A DNA stretch of 39,719 bases from Allobrachymonas sp. (lineage in GTDB: Bacteria; Pseudomonadota; Gammaproteobacteria; Burkholderiales; Burkholderiaceae_C). How positions within the stretch are numbered: the stretch's first letter is position 1; each line of letters begins with the position of its first letter. The stretch covers positions 1 to 39,719 of the forward strand of contig JAAUOI010000001.1 of NCBI GenBank assembly GCA_012036375.1, read 5' to 3'. Made by a program: the position numbers and the translations under genes. Shown here in pieces: positions 15,751 to 24,534 of the stretch. The notes under the pieces were generated by a model. That model did not search any database and was not told where the DNA came from. It was given only the letters and a program-made list of their open reading frames with translations.

Positions 15751-16859
15751 CTAAGCGAACGCACCGAGGCGTTCAAAAAACCAGTAGCTCGACAACACGA
15801 CCAATAGGACAGAGCCGTATTGAACAATCCAACGCTGATAGCCAGACCAGCTGTTGAGTGCAAAATAAATCAGACTCCATGCGCCGATGATGGCGAGTTG
15901 CCCGATTTCGACACCCATGTTGAAGCCGGCCAGCGCCCAAGGCAGCACAGAGGGCGCAACTTGTGCTTCTTGCATCGCGCCTGAAAAACCGAGGCCGTGA
16001 ACCAAACCAAAGCTGGCAGCCACGGCGATTTTGAGTGTCACAGATTCCGTCCAACTGACTGTGCGCTTGAACAGGTTCAAAGCGGCAGTCACCGCGATGG
16101 AGGCCGCAATCGCGGGCTCGACCCAAGCCGGGGAGCCGACCCAACCGAGCGTGGCAGCAATCAAGGTGATGGAATGGCCTAAAGTGAAAGCTGTGATGGT
16201 GATCAGTAAAGTTTTCCAACTTTGAGCCAAGGCAATACCGAGCACAAGGCAAATCACAAACGCAATGTGATCAGCGCCAGAGCCAATGTGCTCGATACCG
16301 AGACGGATGAAGCTCAAGAGCATCTGAGCGCCGGAATCAGGCTTTGGCATCAGTGCTTGCCAATCGTTTGATGGCGCGAGTACGCGGCTGCTTTGCACTT
16401 GCCCGCTCTGGGCGTGGCTAAAGCGTGTGCTCAGAATCGCCCGATGATCCGCATCCACAAGCTGCAGCAATTGATAGCGCAACTGTATTTTTGCAGGTCG
16501 CAGGCTGGCGCAGTGCTGCTGAGAGACAAGAAAGTGCCATCGCTACGTGACTCGAAGCCATCGATGCCAAAAGTCAAAGTGCTTTCTTGAGCGTCGCAAC
16601 GCCATGCAATGCTTTGCTGCGCCAGCGCTGTGATTTGCTGCGCACTGGCTTTGACTTCGCCAGCAGTGATTTGCCGATCATTGTCTGCATCGAGTGTGTC
16701 CAGAGCACGGTCTAGATCACGCAGCGCAACAGACAGTTGCAGCTTGGCAGACGAATTTGCAGGGAGCTGCTCCAAACGCAGGTAAGCATCGCTGGCTTTA
16801 TGCGCTTGGGCACTGCCCAGAAGTGCCCAACCCAAGAGTAGCATCAACATATGTTTCAT
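15751..16859 (-). CDS. HupE/UreJ-like membrane protein with periplasmic EF-hand domain (one frameshift)
   Basis: Repaired product about 370 residues. Residues 1-19 are a signal peptide. A periplasmic domain follows, with a canonical EF-hand loop DADNDRQITAGE at residues 57-68 (acids at positions 1, 3, 5 and 12), so calcium binding is likely. The C-terminal half has about six membrane spans with HupE/UreJ_2-type signatures: IEHIGSGADHIAFV, FTLGHSITLIAA, ASFGLVHGLGFSGA and FNMGVEIGQLAIIG. HupE/UreJ relatives transport nickel or cobalt; the substrate here is unknown. A run of five T at 16488-16492 is one short: adding one A on the coding strand joins CDLQK to LRYQLLQLVDADHR. Its ATG overlaps the preceding TPR gene stop as ATGA. 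Confidence 0.8.
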
Positions 16860-17971
16860 TTGAGCCTGACATCCTTAAGGCCGGTCTTGGCAGCGGCTTG
16901 CAGGATCTGTGCTTTTTCTCGTGGCTTACCAGCGCGTTCAGCGCTTTGCACGGCGATCAGCCAATCTACGGGTTCGCGCTGTAGTTCTAAATTGGTTTTT
17001 GCTAAAACCAGTGCGGCATGTGGATCACCTTGCACATAGAGCGCGTACATCGCTTGCTCACGCGCGTGGCCGGCGTTGTCTTGGCGTTGCGTTGATGAGG
17101 CCAGACGTGAATTCAGGGTGTCTTGCAGTGCGGGCAGGCGCGCATCACTGAGTTGCGCCAACGCTTGAGCGCGGCGGATCAATACGGCATCACTGTCCGG
17201 CTGATTGGCCAACAGGGCAAGCACCGCGCCGGCTTGCTGCGCGGTCAACAATTCATCGGCGTAAGCGAGGGCGGTGTAGCCGTCGTTGTCGAGCGCGAGG
17301 CTACGGGCAAACAGGCGCAAGGCTGCAGCGGATTGACCCGCACGCTGCTCATTTTCTGCCATGAGCGAATACAGCCATGCTTGCTGCACCGGAGCGCTCA
17401 CAGAATTGAGCAGTTGTTGATAGCCCGATCTGGCGGTATCCGATTGACCTTGCAGTGATTGGGTTTCGAGCAGGCAGGCATTGGCGTAAAGCTGTGCGCT
17501 AGCCTCTTGGATGCTTTGACAAGCTTGGGTGGCGGCGGCGTAGTGACCTTGCACGCGCTCGATGGTGGCGAGCGTCAGCAAGGCTTGCGCATATGAGGGT
17601 GCAAGACTTTTCAGAGCCAGTTGCAAAGTTTTGCGAGCTTGCGCAAACTCGTGACGGCTTTGTTCAATGGTGGCTTGCAGGGTGAGCAAATCATAGCCCG
17701 CATCCGGTTGGCCCCAGCGCTGGCCGATCAAGGCTTGCGCTTGGCCGAGATAGCGAGGGTCAGCTTGTTGCCTCGCCAAGGAAATCGCTTGACGAATGGC
17801 GGGAATCAGATCTGCGCTTGCAACGGGTGGGCGCAGGCGCGGGCCGAGTTTTTCTAAGACAGTGGAGTCGGGTACGGCTTGTATTGATTTGACTTGCGCC
17901 AACGCGAAACCGCTCATACTGATGGCCATAGCCCAGCCAATGATTTTGATATGCATGCTGCTTTTACGCAT
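16856..17971 (-). CDS. exported TPR-repeat protein
   Basis: About 371 residues from ATG 17971, with a signal peptide (AMAISMSGFALAQ). The rest is alpha-helical with repeated 34-residue units, for example SYAQALLTLATIERVQGHYA and AALRLFARSLALDNDGYTAL, so a TPR scaffold in the periplasm. No catalytic motif is seen. The start lies immediately after a strong terminator-like hairpin (17976-18008) with no ribosome-binding site between, so ATG 17956 (MHIKII) is an alternative. It is third in the DUF4331 locus and overlaps the HupE-like gene by four bases, so those two are translationally coupled. Specific role unknown. Confidence 0.78.
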   Translation of the reverse strand: MRKSSMHIKIIGWAMAISMSGFALAQVKSIQAVPDSTVLEKLGPRLRPPVASADLIPAIRQAISLARQQADPRYLGQAQALIGQRWGQPDAGYDLLTLQATIEQSRHEFAQARKTLQLALKSLAPSYAQALLTLATIERVQGHYAAATQACQSIQEASAQLYANACLLETQSLQGQSDTARSGYQQLLNSVSAPVQQAWLYSLMAENEQRAGQSAAALRLFARSLALDNDGYTALAYADELLTAQQAGAVLALLANQPDSDAVLIRRAQALAQLSDARLPALQDTLNSRLASSTQRQDNAGHAREQAMYALYVQGDPHAALVLAKTNLELQREPVDWLIAVQSAERAGKPREKAQILQAAAKTGLKDVRLK

Positions 17972-17975
17972 GAAA

Positions 17976-18008
17976 AAGCGCTGTGGATGCAGAGCACCCA
18001 CAGCGCTT
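17976..18008 (-). terminator. intrinsic terminator inside the DUF4331 locus
   Basis: Perfect 11-bp stem: AAGCGCTGTGG (17976-17986) pairs with CCACAGCGCTT (17998-18008), loop of 11 bases. Read on the minus strand the stem is followed directly by a run of T (TTTTTC) and then the TPR gene ATG. Strong intrinsic terminator form; partial readthrough would set the level of the downstream TPR and HupE-like genes. Confidence 0.85.
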
Positions 18009-18029
18009 GAAGCTTGCAGCAAACCCTGT

Positions 18030-18317
18030 TTAAGCTGCAATGATACTGACGGGATCATCAATATCGGAGAAGGCCAAGAGGGCATCGCCCAAGACAAGAG
18101 GGTCTTGCGTATTGGCTTCACCTAGCGCCACAACTTGCGACACGAAGTCAATGGCAGCGGCGGAGCTTTGTGTGGCAGAGATGGGCACATCGGTGCCTGG
18201 CACAAGCGCCACACCGGGCACTACGTTAGGTGGGCTTTCTGTGGTGTTGTTACCGCTGCCGCAGGCAGCAAGTACAACGCTGGCTGATAGGGCGAGCATG
18301 AGATGAGAGAATTTCAT
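18030..18317 (-). CDS. small lipoprotein of the DUF4331 locus
   Basis: A 95-residue lipoprotein with signal peptide and lipobox LAAC (Cys19), followed by the flexible GSGNNTTESPPN. The mature part is acidic (VVALGEANTQDPLVLGDALL, FSDIDDPVSIIAA). I recognise no family. The start at 18317 has AGGAG 6 bases upstream. It is 33 bases downstream of the DUF4331 gene on the same strand and is followed by the terminator at 17976-18008, so it is most likely made at the same level as DUF4331. The DPLVLGDALLAFSDIDDP stretch resembles nothing I can name. Confidence 0.8.
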   Translation of the reverse strand: MKFSHLMLALSASVVLAACGSGNNTTESPPNVVPGVALVPGTDVPISATQSSAAAIDFVSQVVALGEANTQDPLVLGDALLAFSDIDDPVSIIAA

Positions 18318-18350
18318 CAGGGTCTCCTTGGAAGGGTGACTTTGAACGAT

Positions 18351-19991
18351 TTACTGCGAACCAGCCAATGGCGTGTTCAAGTAAGGAAAGCGCGTGAGGA
18401 AAGGCACGACGGCTTGATCCACACCATCGTGCACTGCGGCAGATGTTGCACCGAGTGGCACGCTGGCGGGGGCGCAGACCGAGGTGAGCGATGGCACGCC
18501 GGGCACGCCATTTAAACCCAACCCATTGTTTGCGCCATTGATCACGCAAAGACCGCCGAGCATGGCCACCAGAGCAATGTCTACCACGTCGTCTTTAGGG
18601 CGACGGCCGTTGGGGAAACCCGCCAAATCGACTGCGTTACCCAAATTGGCCAAGCCGCCGACACGCAAGACCTCACCAGCCACACCCAAGCGATTTTGCT
18701 GGGCAAACGCAACAGGTGCGATACCCGTGTTCAAACGCAGCATTTCTGAGGGTGTAGCCGTGGTAGGTTTGTTAACGCCGTTAATGCCGGTCAGGAAGGT
18801 GGTGATCAAATCCGTGCGCGGCAAGTTGGTGGGAGCCAATGCTGCTGCATTACCGTCGGCCAGCACCAAGCCCAACAAGGCGGGCAAGGTGGGGTTGCTG
18901 ACATAGCTTAAGAACTGCGTATCGCCGCTCGGATGTGAGCCGTTGAATTTGTCTTTGTCGCGTAGTCCAATCACTACTTCATTGACCAGCGGGTTACCTA
19001 GGCGTGAGACCTGCACCCAAGCCCCGCCGGTTTTCTCCGTGGTTTGATGGCCAGATGCGGGCGTGTTGGAGAGCAATCGGCCTTGGCGTAGGCTAGCTGT
19101 TGTCCAGCCGCCAATCACAGGATCACCCGTGCCGTTGCCAGCAGTCAAGCAATCTTTGTGAATTTCAATGGCCATCGTGGTGACGTTCTTGTCTTGGATG
19201 CCAAAGCCGTTGCCGGCGAAGGCGTTGATCAGTGTGGGATCAGTGATTTGCGCAGCAGTGGCATTGACCAGGTCAAAGATGGGCCCAAGGTTCACAGCAA
19301 AACCCTCTTGGCGTTGGCCGACAAACACTTTGCCTGCGGATTTACCGGCAGGACAGCCTGGGAAATTCACCGTGTGCACATGCTGGTTGGCATAGGTCTC
19401 GTAAGCGGCGCTGTTACCTAAGGTTTTTACGCCGATGTAGTCGACTGGCTTGTCAAAAGTGGTGCCACCGGCTGCTCGCGGTATGGCTGCTACTGTGCCT
19501 TTTCGACGATCACCGCGCACCATGTTGACGGTGAAAGTTTCGCGCACGTTGGAGGCGGGGCTGTTCACGCTATTGATTGGACCAGCTTGCGTGAGTGGTA
19601 TTGCGACCGTTTGGTTGCCAATGGGCAACTCAACGCCACGGCCGCCATTGGCCAAGGTGTTATTAAAGCGGAATTGGAAAGTGATGTCTTCGCGTGCATC
19701 GCCATTGTTGTCTACATGGATTTCATACAGCGCGTTCGGATCCATCTTGAAGTAATTCGGGCCGCCGTAGGCATCTTGCAGCGGCAAGTAGTTGGAGATC
19801 AGCGTCACATAGTCTGTGCGGCCACTTTCGTAGCTGCGGAACATATAAAAATCGGTGTTGTCGACCTTGGGCGCGGTGGTGATGAAGGGCGCTTCGCGAT
19901 GGCTAGAGGCGAAGCTGGGGGCGATAAATGCGGCGCTTGCGCACAAAGCTGAAATGGCCGCCGTGTGCAAGGCGGTTTTGACGAGTTGCAT
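18351..19991 (-). CDS. DUF4331 family secreted protein
   Basis: A 546-residue exported protein. The signal peptide ends near AAFIAPSFASS, and the mature N-terminus SHREAPFI followed by DNTDFYMFRSYE is the hallmark of DUF4331. The mid-region contains HTVNFPGCPAGKSAGKVFVG and AIEIHKDCL; the C-terminus contains GRRPKDDVVDIAL, also typical. The start at 19991 has AGGAG 7 bases upstream. It heads a locus with a lipoprotein, a TPR protein and an EF-hand/HupE-like membrane protein. The biochemical role of DUF4331 is, to my knowledge, unknown. The 170-base gap to the divergent photolyase holds its promoter; I could not fix a -35/-10. Confidence 0.88.
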   Translation of the reverse strand: MQLVKTALHTAAISALCASAAFIAPSFASSHREAPFITTAPKVDNTDFYMFRSYESGRTDYVTLISNYLPLQDAYGGPNYFKMDPNALYEIHVDNNGDAREDITFQFRFNNTLANGGRGVELPIGNQTVAIPLTQAGPINSVNSPASNVRETFTVNMVRGDRRKGTVAAIPRAAGGTTFDKPVDYIGVKTLGNSAAYETYANQHVHTVNFPGCPAGKSAGKVFVGQRQEGFAVNLGPIFDLVNATAAQITDPTLINAFAGNGFGIQDKNVTTMAIEIHKDCLTAGNGTGDPVIGGWTTASLRQGRLLSNTPASGHQTTEKTGGAWVQVSRLGNPLVNEVVIGLRDKDKFNGSHPSGDTQFLSYVSNPTLPALLGLVLADGNAAALAPTNLPRTDLITTFLTGINGVNKPTTATPSEMLRLNTGIAPVAFAQQNRLGVAGEVLRVGGLANLGNAVDLAGFPNGRRPKDDVVDIALVAMLGGLCVINGANNGLGLNGVPGVPSLTSVCAPASVPLGATSAAVHDGVDQAVVPFLTRFPYLNTPLAGSQ

Positions 19992-20161
19992 GAAATGCTC
20001 CTAAAAAGTTGAGGGTGGCTATGATCCCAACTGCAATACGCGGCCTTCTTCTCAATGGATTTGGAAAAGTGTAAAAAAACGTGTTCGCCTTGCACGGCGC
20101 GTTGTGTCCGCTCGATAAGCGTTGATCTGCATGGCTTTTTGCGGTCTTTTATGATGAACGC

Positions 20162-21748
20162 ATGCACACCGTGGTTTGGTTTAAAAAAGATCTTCGTTTG
20201 AGTGATCACGCGCCCTTGACTTGGGCCAGGCAGCAAGCCACTGCCGAGGGCGGAGCGGTGTTGCCTCTGTGGGTTGATGAACCTGCGATGTGGCGGCAGG
20301 CAGACATGTCAGCGCGGCATTTTGGGTTTGCACAAGAGTGTGTGCAATCGCTGTCGCAGGCCATCGCGAGTCAAGGCGGGCAACTGCTGCGTATGCAAGC
20401 CGATATGCCGCAGGCGCTTGAAGTATTGCGCTTGCGTATCGGCGCATTTGCTTTGGTGAGCTTTGAAGAAACAGGCAATGGCTGGAGCTATGCGCGTGAT
20501 CTGGAGGTGGCTGCTTGGTGCAAAGCGCAAGGTATTGAGTGGCGCGAATTTCCAAGCAACGGCGTGGTGCGGCGCTTGCTTTCGCACGGTGGCGGTCGCA
20601 ATCGCTGGAGCTTGCATTGGAATCTGCGTATGAATGAGCCGCCACTGGGTACGGCGGCGCAAGTTCCATGGGCACGATTGCCTTTGGATTGCAGCCCTGC
20701 GCCTACGGCAGCTGGCATGGGTTTGAAGGATGCCGATGCGCCTGTGCGCCAGCGCGGGGGCAGGGCGCATGCAGAGGATGCTTTGTTTTCATTCCTAGCA
20801 GAGCGTGGCCAGCATTACCGCAGCGCGATGAGCAGCCCGGTGAGTGGCGAAGAAGCTTGCTCGCGCATTTCGCCGCATTTGGCTTGGGGCACGTTGTCCA
20901 TTCGCGAGGTGCTGCATGCGACTTGGGCGCGGCGCTCGCACTTATTGGCTCTGCCCGTGCCAGAGCGCCCGCCGGGCTACTTGCAAAGTCTCAAAAGCTT
21001 TGAAAGCCGCTTGCACTGGCATTGCCATTTCATCCAAAAACTAGAAAGCGAGCCGGCAATTGAATGGCGCAACGTGAATCGTGGTTTTGATGGGTTACGC
21101 AATGAAGATGAGCTTGCATCGGAGGAGTTACGACGCTTGCAAGCTTGGCAAGAGGGGTGCACGGGCTTTCCCTTCGTGGATGCTTGCATGCGCAGCTTGG
21201 CCGCTACAGGCTGGATCAACTTTCGCATGCGCGCGATGCTGATGAGCTTTGCAAGCTACCACCTGTGGCTGCATTGGCGGCATTCAGGGCTTTATTTGGC
21301 TAAGCTATTTACCGATTACGAGCCGGGCATTCACTGGAGTCAATGCCAGATGCAAAGCGGCGTGACCGGGGATCAATACCGTGCGGATTTACAACCCCGT
21401 CAAGCAAAGCAAGGATCAAGACCCGGCAGGCCAATTCATTCGCCGCTGGGTGCCCGAGCTGGCCGATCTGCCCGATGCTTGGCTGCATGAGCCTTGGTTA
21501 GCACCAAGGCGCCCGAGGGCTATCCCGCGCCGATTGTGGATCTGGCGCAGGCCGCGCGCGAGGCCAAAGAAAAAATTTACAGTAAAAAGGCCGAAAGCAC
21601 TGTGAAAGATGAGGCCACGAAGGTCTATGCCAAACACGGCTCGCGCCATCCTTCGCGTGAAGGTGTGCGCAGGCGGGCGGGCGCAAAGCCTGTGGCTAAG
21701 AAAACAAATGCAGTCGTCGACGATTTACAACTGGGATTTCAGTTTTGA
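20162..21748 (+). CDS. cryptochrome/photolyase family protein (two frameshifts)
   Basis: FAD flavoprotein for light-driven repair of UV lesions or for blue-light sensing. The N-terminal photolyase domain begins HTVVWFKKDLRLSDHAPLTW. The FAD-binding domain contains FPFVDACMRSLAATGWINFR and FTDYEPGIHWSQCQMQSG. As written, a run of four G at 21368-21371 (three expected) shifts the frame; corrected, it continues TVRIYNPVKQSKDQDPAGQF and FIRRWVPELADLPDAWLHEP, both core photolyase motifs. A second shift near 21501-21512 leads to APEGYPAPIVDLAQAAREAK and a Lys-rich tail ending LQLGFQF at 21748. Repaired length is about 528 residues. Whether it repairs CPD or 6-4 lesions cannot be told from the sequence. 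Confidence 0.85.
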
Positions 21749-21927
21749 AAAGCACGCCAATGACTTCGCTTGCAGACAAGCAAGTGCTGACAGCGGGCGA
21801 TATTTCTCGCATGATCGAAATAGCTTGGGAAGACCGCACACCTTTAGAAGCTATCAAAGCACAATTTGGACTGAAAGAATCTGCGGTAATCCGGCTTAAA
21901 TCGCACCTGCGCCTAGCAGGCAACTGA
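21745..21927 (+). pseudogene. DUF2805 (TIGR03643) protein, 3'-truncated
   Basis: The first 45 codons match the small DUF2805/TIGR03643 family: IEIAWEDRTPLEAIKAQFGL then KESAVIRL. Family members continue with a RxxLKPSSFRLWR-like segment and a conserved C-terminal half; here the frame goes to KSHLRLAGN and stops after 60 residues. The tail overlaps the end of the convergent DUF3429 gene by 32 bases. So it is a truncated remnant or a minimal version. Genes of this family often sit beside photolyase/cryptochrome genes, as here: the start overlaps the photolyase stop by 4 bases. Confidence 0.65.
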
Positions 21928-22350
21928 GCGCAGCCACCACCGTCAGTCGCAGCCTCAGCGGCAGCCAAGGTGCCCAACCCGCATGCGGATAGCTCTTTCG
22001 ATCCACCCCATAGCAGGTGATCAGTAAAGCTGCCATGAGCGGCAACCCGGCGTAGGCGGGCATGATGGAGCCAATCCAAGCCACGATGCTGGGCACCACG
22101 CCCCAGATCAGGTGAAAATTTCGCTTCTCAGCAGGTATCTGCGCCGCAATACCCCAATGAATTCCACCTAAAAACGACGCAATGATGGCTGCATAAGCCG
22201 TCAAACCAATCGCCAGCCAGTTGCGCAAATCTGGTTCCACGGTCCACAGCAGCAGCGCAGGCAACACAAAGGAACCCAACCTGCATAGCCCAATGTGCGG
22301 GCTAGCAGGCTGGGGGAGCTGAGGTGTTCAGAGTTGTAATTGGAGGCCAT
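21896..22350 (-). CDS. DUF3429 membrane protein (one frameshift)
   Basis: Inner-membrane protein of the DUF3429 family, about 150 residues when repaired. ATG 22350 gives a leader ending RTLGYAG; a missing T near 22268-22270 shifts the frame, and restoring it continues FVLPALLLW. Later motifs are FLGGIHWGIA, VVPSIVAWIGSIMPAYAG and LITCYGVDRKSY, with four to five hydrophobic spans. FLGGIHW and YG.D are typical. Function unknown. It converges on the photolyase/DUF2805 pair, and repeat copy 7 lies just upstream of its start. Confidence 0.75.
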
Positions 22351-22414
22351 TTTTTAAGCGATTTCGGGTTCTAGCCGGGATTTTATATGCGCCGAGTGCT
22401 CATTTGTTGATAGC
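22350..22414 (+). repeat. dispersed repeat copy 7
   Basis: Core 22374-22414: GCCGGGATTTTATATGCGC then CGAGTGCTCATTTGTTGATA, preceded by ATTTTTTAAGCGATTTCGGG. It separates the DUF3429 start from the FAD-binding gene remnant and supplies that remnant's stop codon (22400-22402). Confidence 0.8.
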
Positions 22415-22729
22415 AAAAAAATGCATAGGCATGTGGAGCAATTGCTGAAAATCGCGCTCCAGCTTCTGCGCTTGCGAGGCGTATTTCGCCCCATTCTCAG
22501 TGCTGAACAAGTCGGGCTTGCTTGAAAAACTGCTTGCCACCTATTGCCAGCTCAAATGGTTGCTGGGCAGATCGTCACCAAGCTGATGAGCAACCAGCCA
22601 ATCAGCGCCAGCTCGCCAATGTACTTTTCGCAAATGCACGCAGTAGCTCGCAAGCCACATGCGCCCATTGTGCGGACACAAAAATCTGCTTGTGTTGCTG
22701 CAGACCATCGGCAGGGTTACACTTAGTGA
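22400..22729 (-). pseudogene. remnant of an FAD-binding photolyase-like gene
   Basis: On the minus strand the end of a second photolyase-superfamily protein is readable: QWAHVACELLRAFAK in one frame, then ADWLVAHQLGDDLPSNHLSW in another, an in-frame TAG at 22541-22543 where family members have Trp (SWQW), then VASSFSSKPDLFSTENGAKY and a C-terminus ending HMPMHFFAINK. The SNHLSWQWV..KPYLFN pattern is typical of FAD-binding photolyase-like proteins as I recall them. The 5' part is missing: the divergent pssA gene starts at 22730. It is most likely a decayed gene, though one shift could be an indel error. Confidence 0.6.
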
Positions 22730-23569
22730 ATGCATGACGGAAACGACACACATCCTGCGGAGCTTGTGCCTATCAAGCCACGCCGCAAAGGCATTTATAT
22801 TCTGCCCAACTTGTTTACGCTTGCTGCTTTGTTTGGCGGCTTCTATGGCATTGTTATGGCAATGAATGGGCGCTTTCATGAAGCGGCTATCGGTATTTTC
22901 TGCGCGATGGTGCTCGATAGCCTAGATGGCCGCGTCGCTCGTATGACGAACACGCAGTCAGCTTTTGGCGAGCAAATGGATTCGCTCTCCGATATGGTGA
23001 GCTTTGGCGCAGCGCCGGCGCTGATTGCCTATGAATGGGCCCTCAAAGACATTGGGCGCTGGGGCTGGATTGCAGCCTTCGTATATGTCTCTTGCGCGGC
23101 CTTGCGCTTGGCTCGCTTCAATGTGAACACCGCTGTAGTGGATAAGCGTTATTTTCAAGGTCTACCAAGCCCAGCGGCTGCGGCCTTGGTGATGGGTTTC
23201 ATTTGGGTGCTGACCGATTTACAAATCGCTGGGCAAGATACCTTAGTCGTGCTGGGATTTTTGGAAATGAAAGTGCGTTGGGTGATATTTGCTTTAGCGT
23301 TGTATGCGGGTCTGACCATGGTGACCAATGTGCCGTTTTATAGCTTCAAAGATGTGAACATGAAGCGCAGCGTGCCGTTTGCTGTGATCGTGCTGCTTGC
23401 TTTGGGCATTGCCGCGATCAATATTGATCCGCCGACAGTGCTCTTTGGAATTTTTGTGTCCTATGGTTTGTCGGGCTACGTGATTTACGCGATGCGAAAA
23501 GCCAAAGGACAACACACCAGTGTGATCGCCACCAGCAAAGACGAGCCTGACGAGCGCGGGCTGCATTAG
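22730..23569 (+). CDS. pssA: CDP-diacylglycerol-serine O-phosphatidyltransferase
   Basis: Makes phosphatidylserine, the precursor of phosphatidylethanolamine, at the inner membrane. It belongs to the CDP-alcohol phosphatidyltransferase superfamily: the motif runs SLDGRVARMTNTQSAFGEQM then DSLSD, giving the DGxxAR...G...D...D metal-binding pattern. Eight or so hydrophobic spans follow, e.g. WIAAFVYVSCAALRLARFNV. The 279-residue length fits the Gram-positive-type/beta-proteobacterial PssA. The start is ATG 22730; the ribosome-binding site is weak. In many Burkholderiales pssA sits in the ilv-leu region; here it is beside a photolyase cluster and aroE. Confidence 0.93.
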   Translation: MHDGNDTHPAELVPIKPRRKGIYILPNLFTLAALFGGFYGIVMAMNGRFHEAAIGIFCAMVLDSLDGRVARMTNTQSAFGEQMDSLSDMVSFGAAPALIAYEWALKDIGRWGWIAAFVYVSCAALRLARFNVNTAVVDKRYFQGLPSPAAAALVMGFIWVLTDLQIAGQDTLVVLGFLEMKVRWVIFALALYAGLTMVTNVPFYSFKDVNMKRSVPFAVIVLLALGIAAINIDPPTVLFGIFVSYGLSGYVIYAMRKAKGQHTSVIATSKDEPDERGLH

Positions 23570-23660
23570 CTTGACTGAATGCGAGCAGACTCTATGGCAT
23601 TCGCCGTAAGCTTGGCTCCAGTTTTAAGGTCTGATGCCGAATTATTTTTTTAGATTTTTT

Positions 23661-24497
23661 ATGTCGTCCCCCGATCAATACGCCGTCATTGGCAACCCGA
23701 TTGCCCAATCCAAATCGCCCATCATTCATGCCTTGTTTGCTAAAGCCACCGGCCAGCACATGGAATACACGCGCGTGGAAGGCCGCATTGGCGGTTTTGC
23801 CCAGCAGCTCGATGAGCTTCGCGCCGCAGGCATGCGCGGCATGAATGTGACAGCGCCTTTCAAACTCGAAGCCTTTGCCTACGCCACGCACCGCAGCCAA
23901 GCGGCAGAGCTTGCTGGCGCAGTGAATGCGCTGAAATTTATCAGTAACGAAGTGCATGCTGAGAATTTTGATGGTGTCGGGCTGGTCAATGACATACAGC
24001 GCAACCACGCGACACTTCTTCGCGGCAAGCGTGTGCTCTTGCTCGGAGCGGGTGGCGCGGTGCGCGGCGCATTGCTGCCTTTTGCCAAGGCAGAGCCCGC
24101 CCTCTTGGTTGTGGCGAACCGGACAGTGGCCAAGGCGCAAGAGCTGGTGGCGATGTTAGACAAGCAAATGGCGGTGAGTGCTAAGGCTTGTTCCTTTGAG
24201 ACACTTGAAGGCGAATTTGATGTGGTGGTCAACGGCACATCAGCGGCTTTGTTTGACCAAGCGCCTGCGGTGCCAGTCAGTGCATTTGCGCCTGGCTGCT
24301 TGGCCTATGAAATGGCCTATGGCAAAGGCATGACCCCGTTTTTACAGCTTGCTCGCCAAGCAGACAAATCGGGCGATGTGCGTTGTGTCGATGGCGTGGG
24401 CATGCTGGTGGAGCAGGCTGCGCTGGCCTTTGAGTGGTGGCGCGGCGTGCGTCCAGAGACGCTTGAGGCGATTTCTGAGTTAACTGTGCCCTTGTGA
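23661..24497 (+). CDS. aroE: shikimate dehydrogenase
   Basis: NADP-dependent reduction of 3-dehydroshikimate in aromatic amino acid synthesis. Substrate motif NPIAQSKSPIIHALFA (SKSP at about residues 17-20) and MNVTAPFK with the catalytic lysine; the nucleotide fold is LLLGAGGAVRGALLPF followed by VVANRTVAKA. VNGTSA and VDGVGMLVEQAALAF are also standard. Length 278 residues from ATG 23661; the longer reading from 23634 adds a short unconserved MPNYFFRFF leader. It is two genes upstream of aroQ, another shikimate-pathway enzyme, with a CaiB remnant between. Confidence 0.96.
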   Translation: MSSPDQYAVIGNPIAQSKSPIIHALFAKATGQHMEYTRVEGRIGGFAQQLDELRAAGMRGMNVTAPFKLEAFAYATHRSQAAELAGAVNALKFISNEVHAENFDGVGLVNDIQRNHATLLRGKRVLLLGAGGAVRGALLPFAKAEPALLVVANRTVAKAQELVAMLDKQMAVSAKACSFETLEGEFDVVVNGTSAALFDQAPAVPVSAFAPGCLAYEMAYGKGMTPFLQLARQADKSGDVRCVDGVGMLVEQAALAFEWWRGVRPETLEAISELTVPL

Positions 24498-24534
24498 TTG
24501 GTGAGTACAAGCACGAACTGCGTGCGAGCGGTAA

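Noticed and set aside
19992..20161. ECF-type promoter upstream of DUF4331
   Set aside because: GCCGCGTATTG looked suggestive, but I could not match both halves to a specific ECF consensus.
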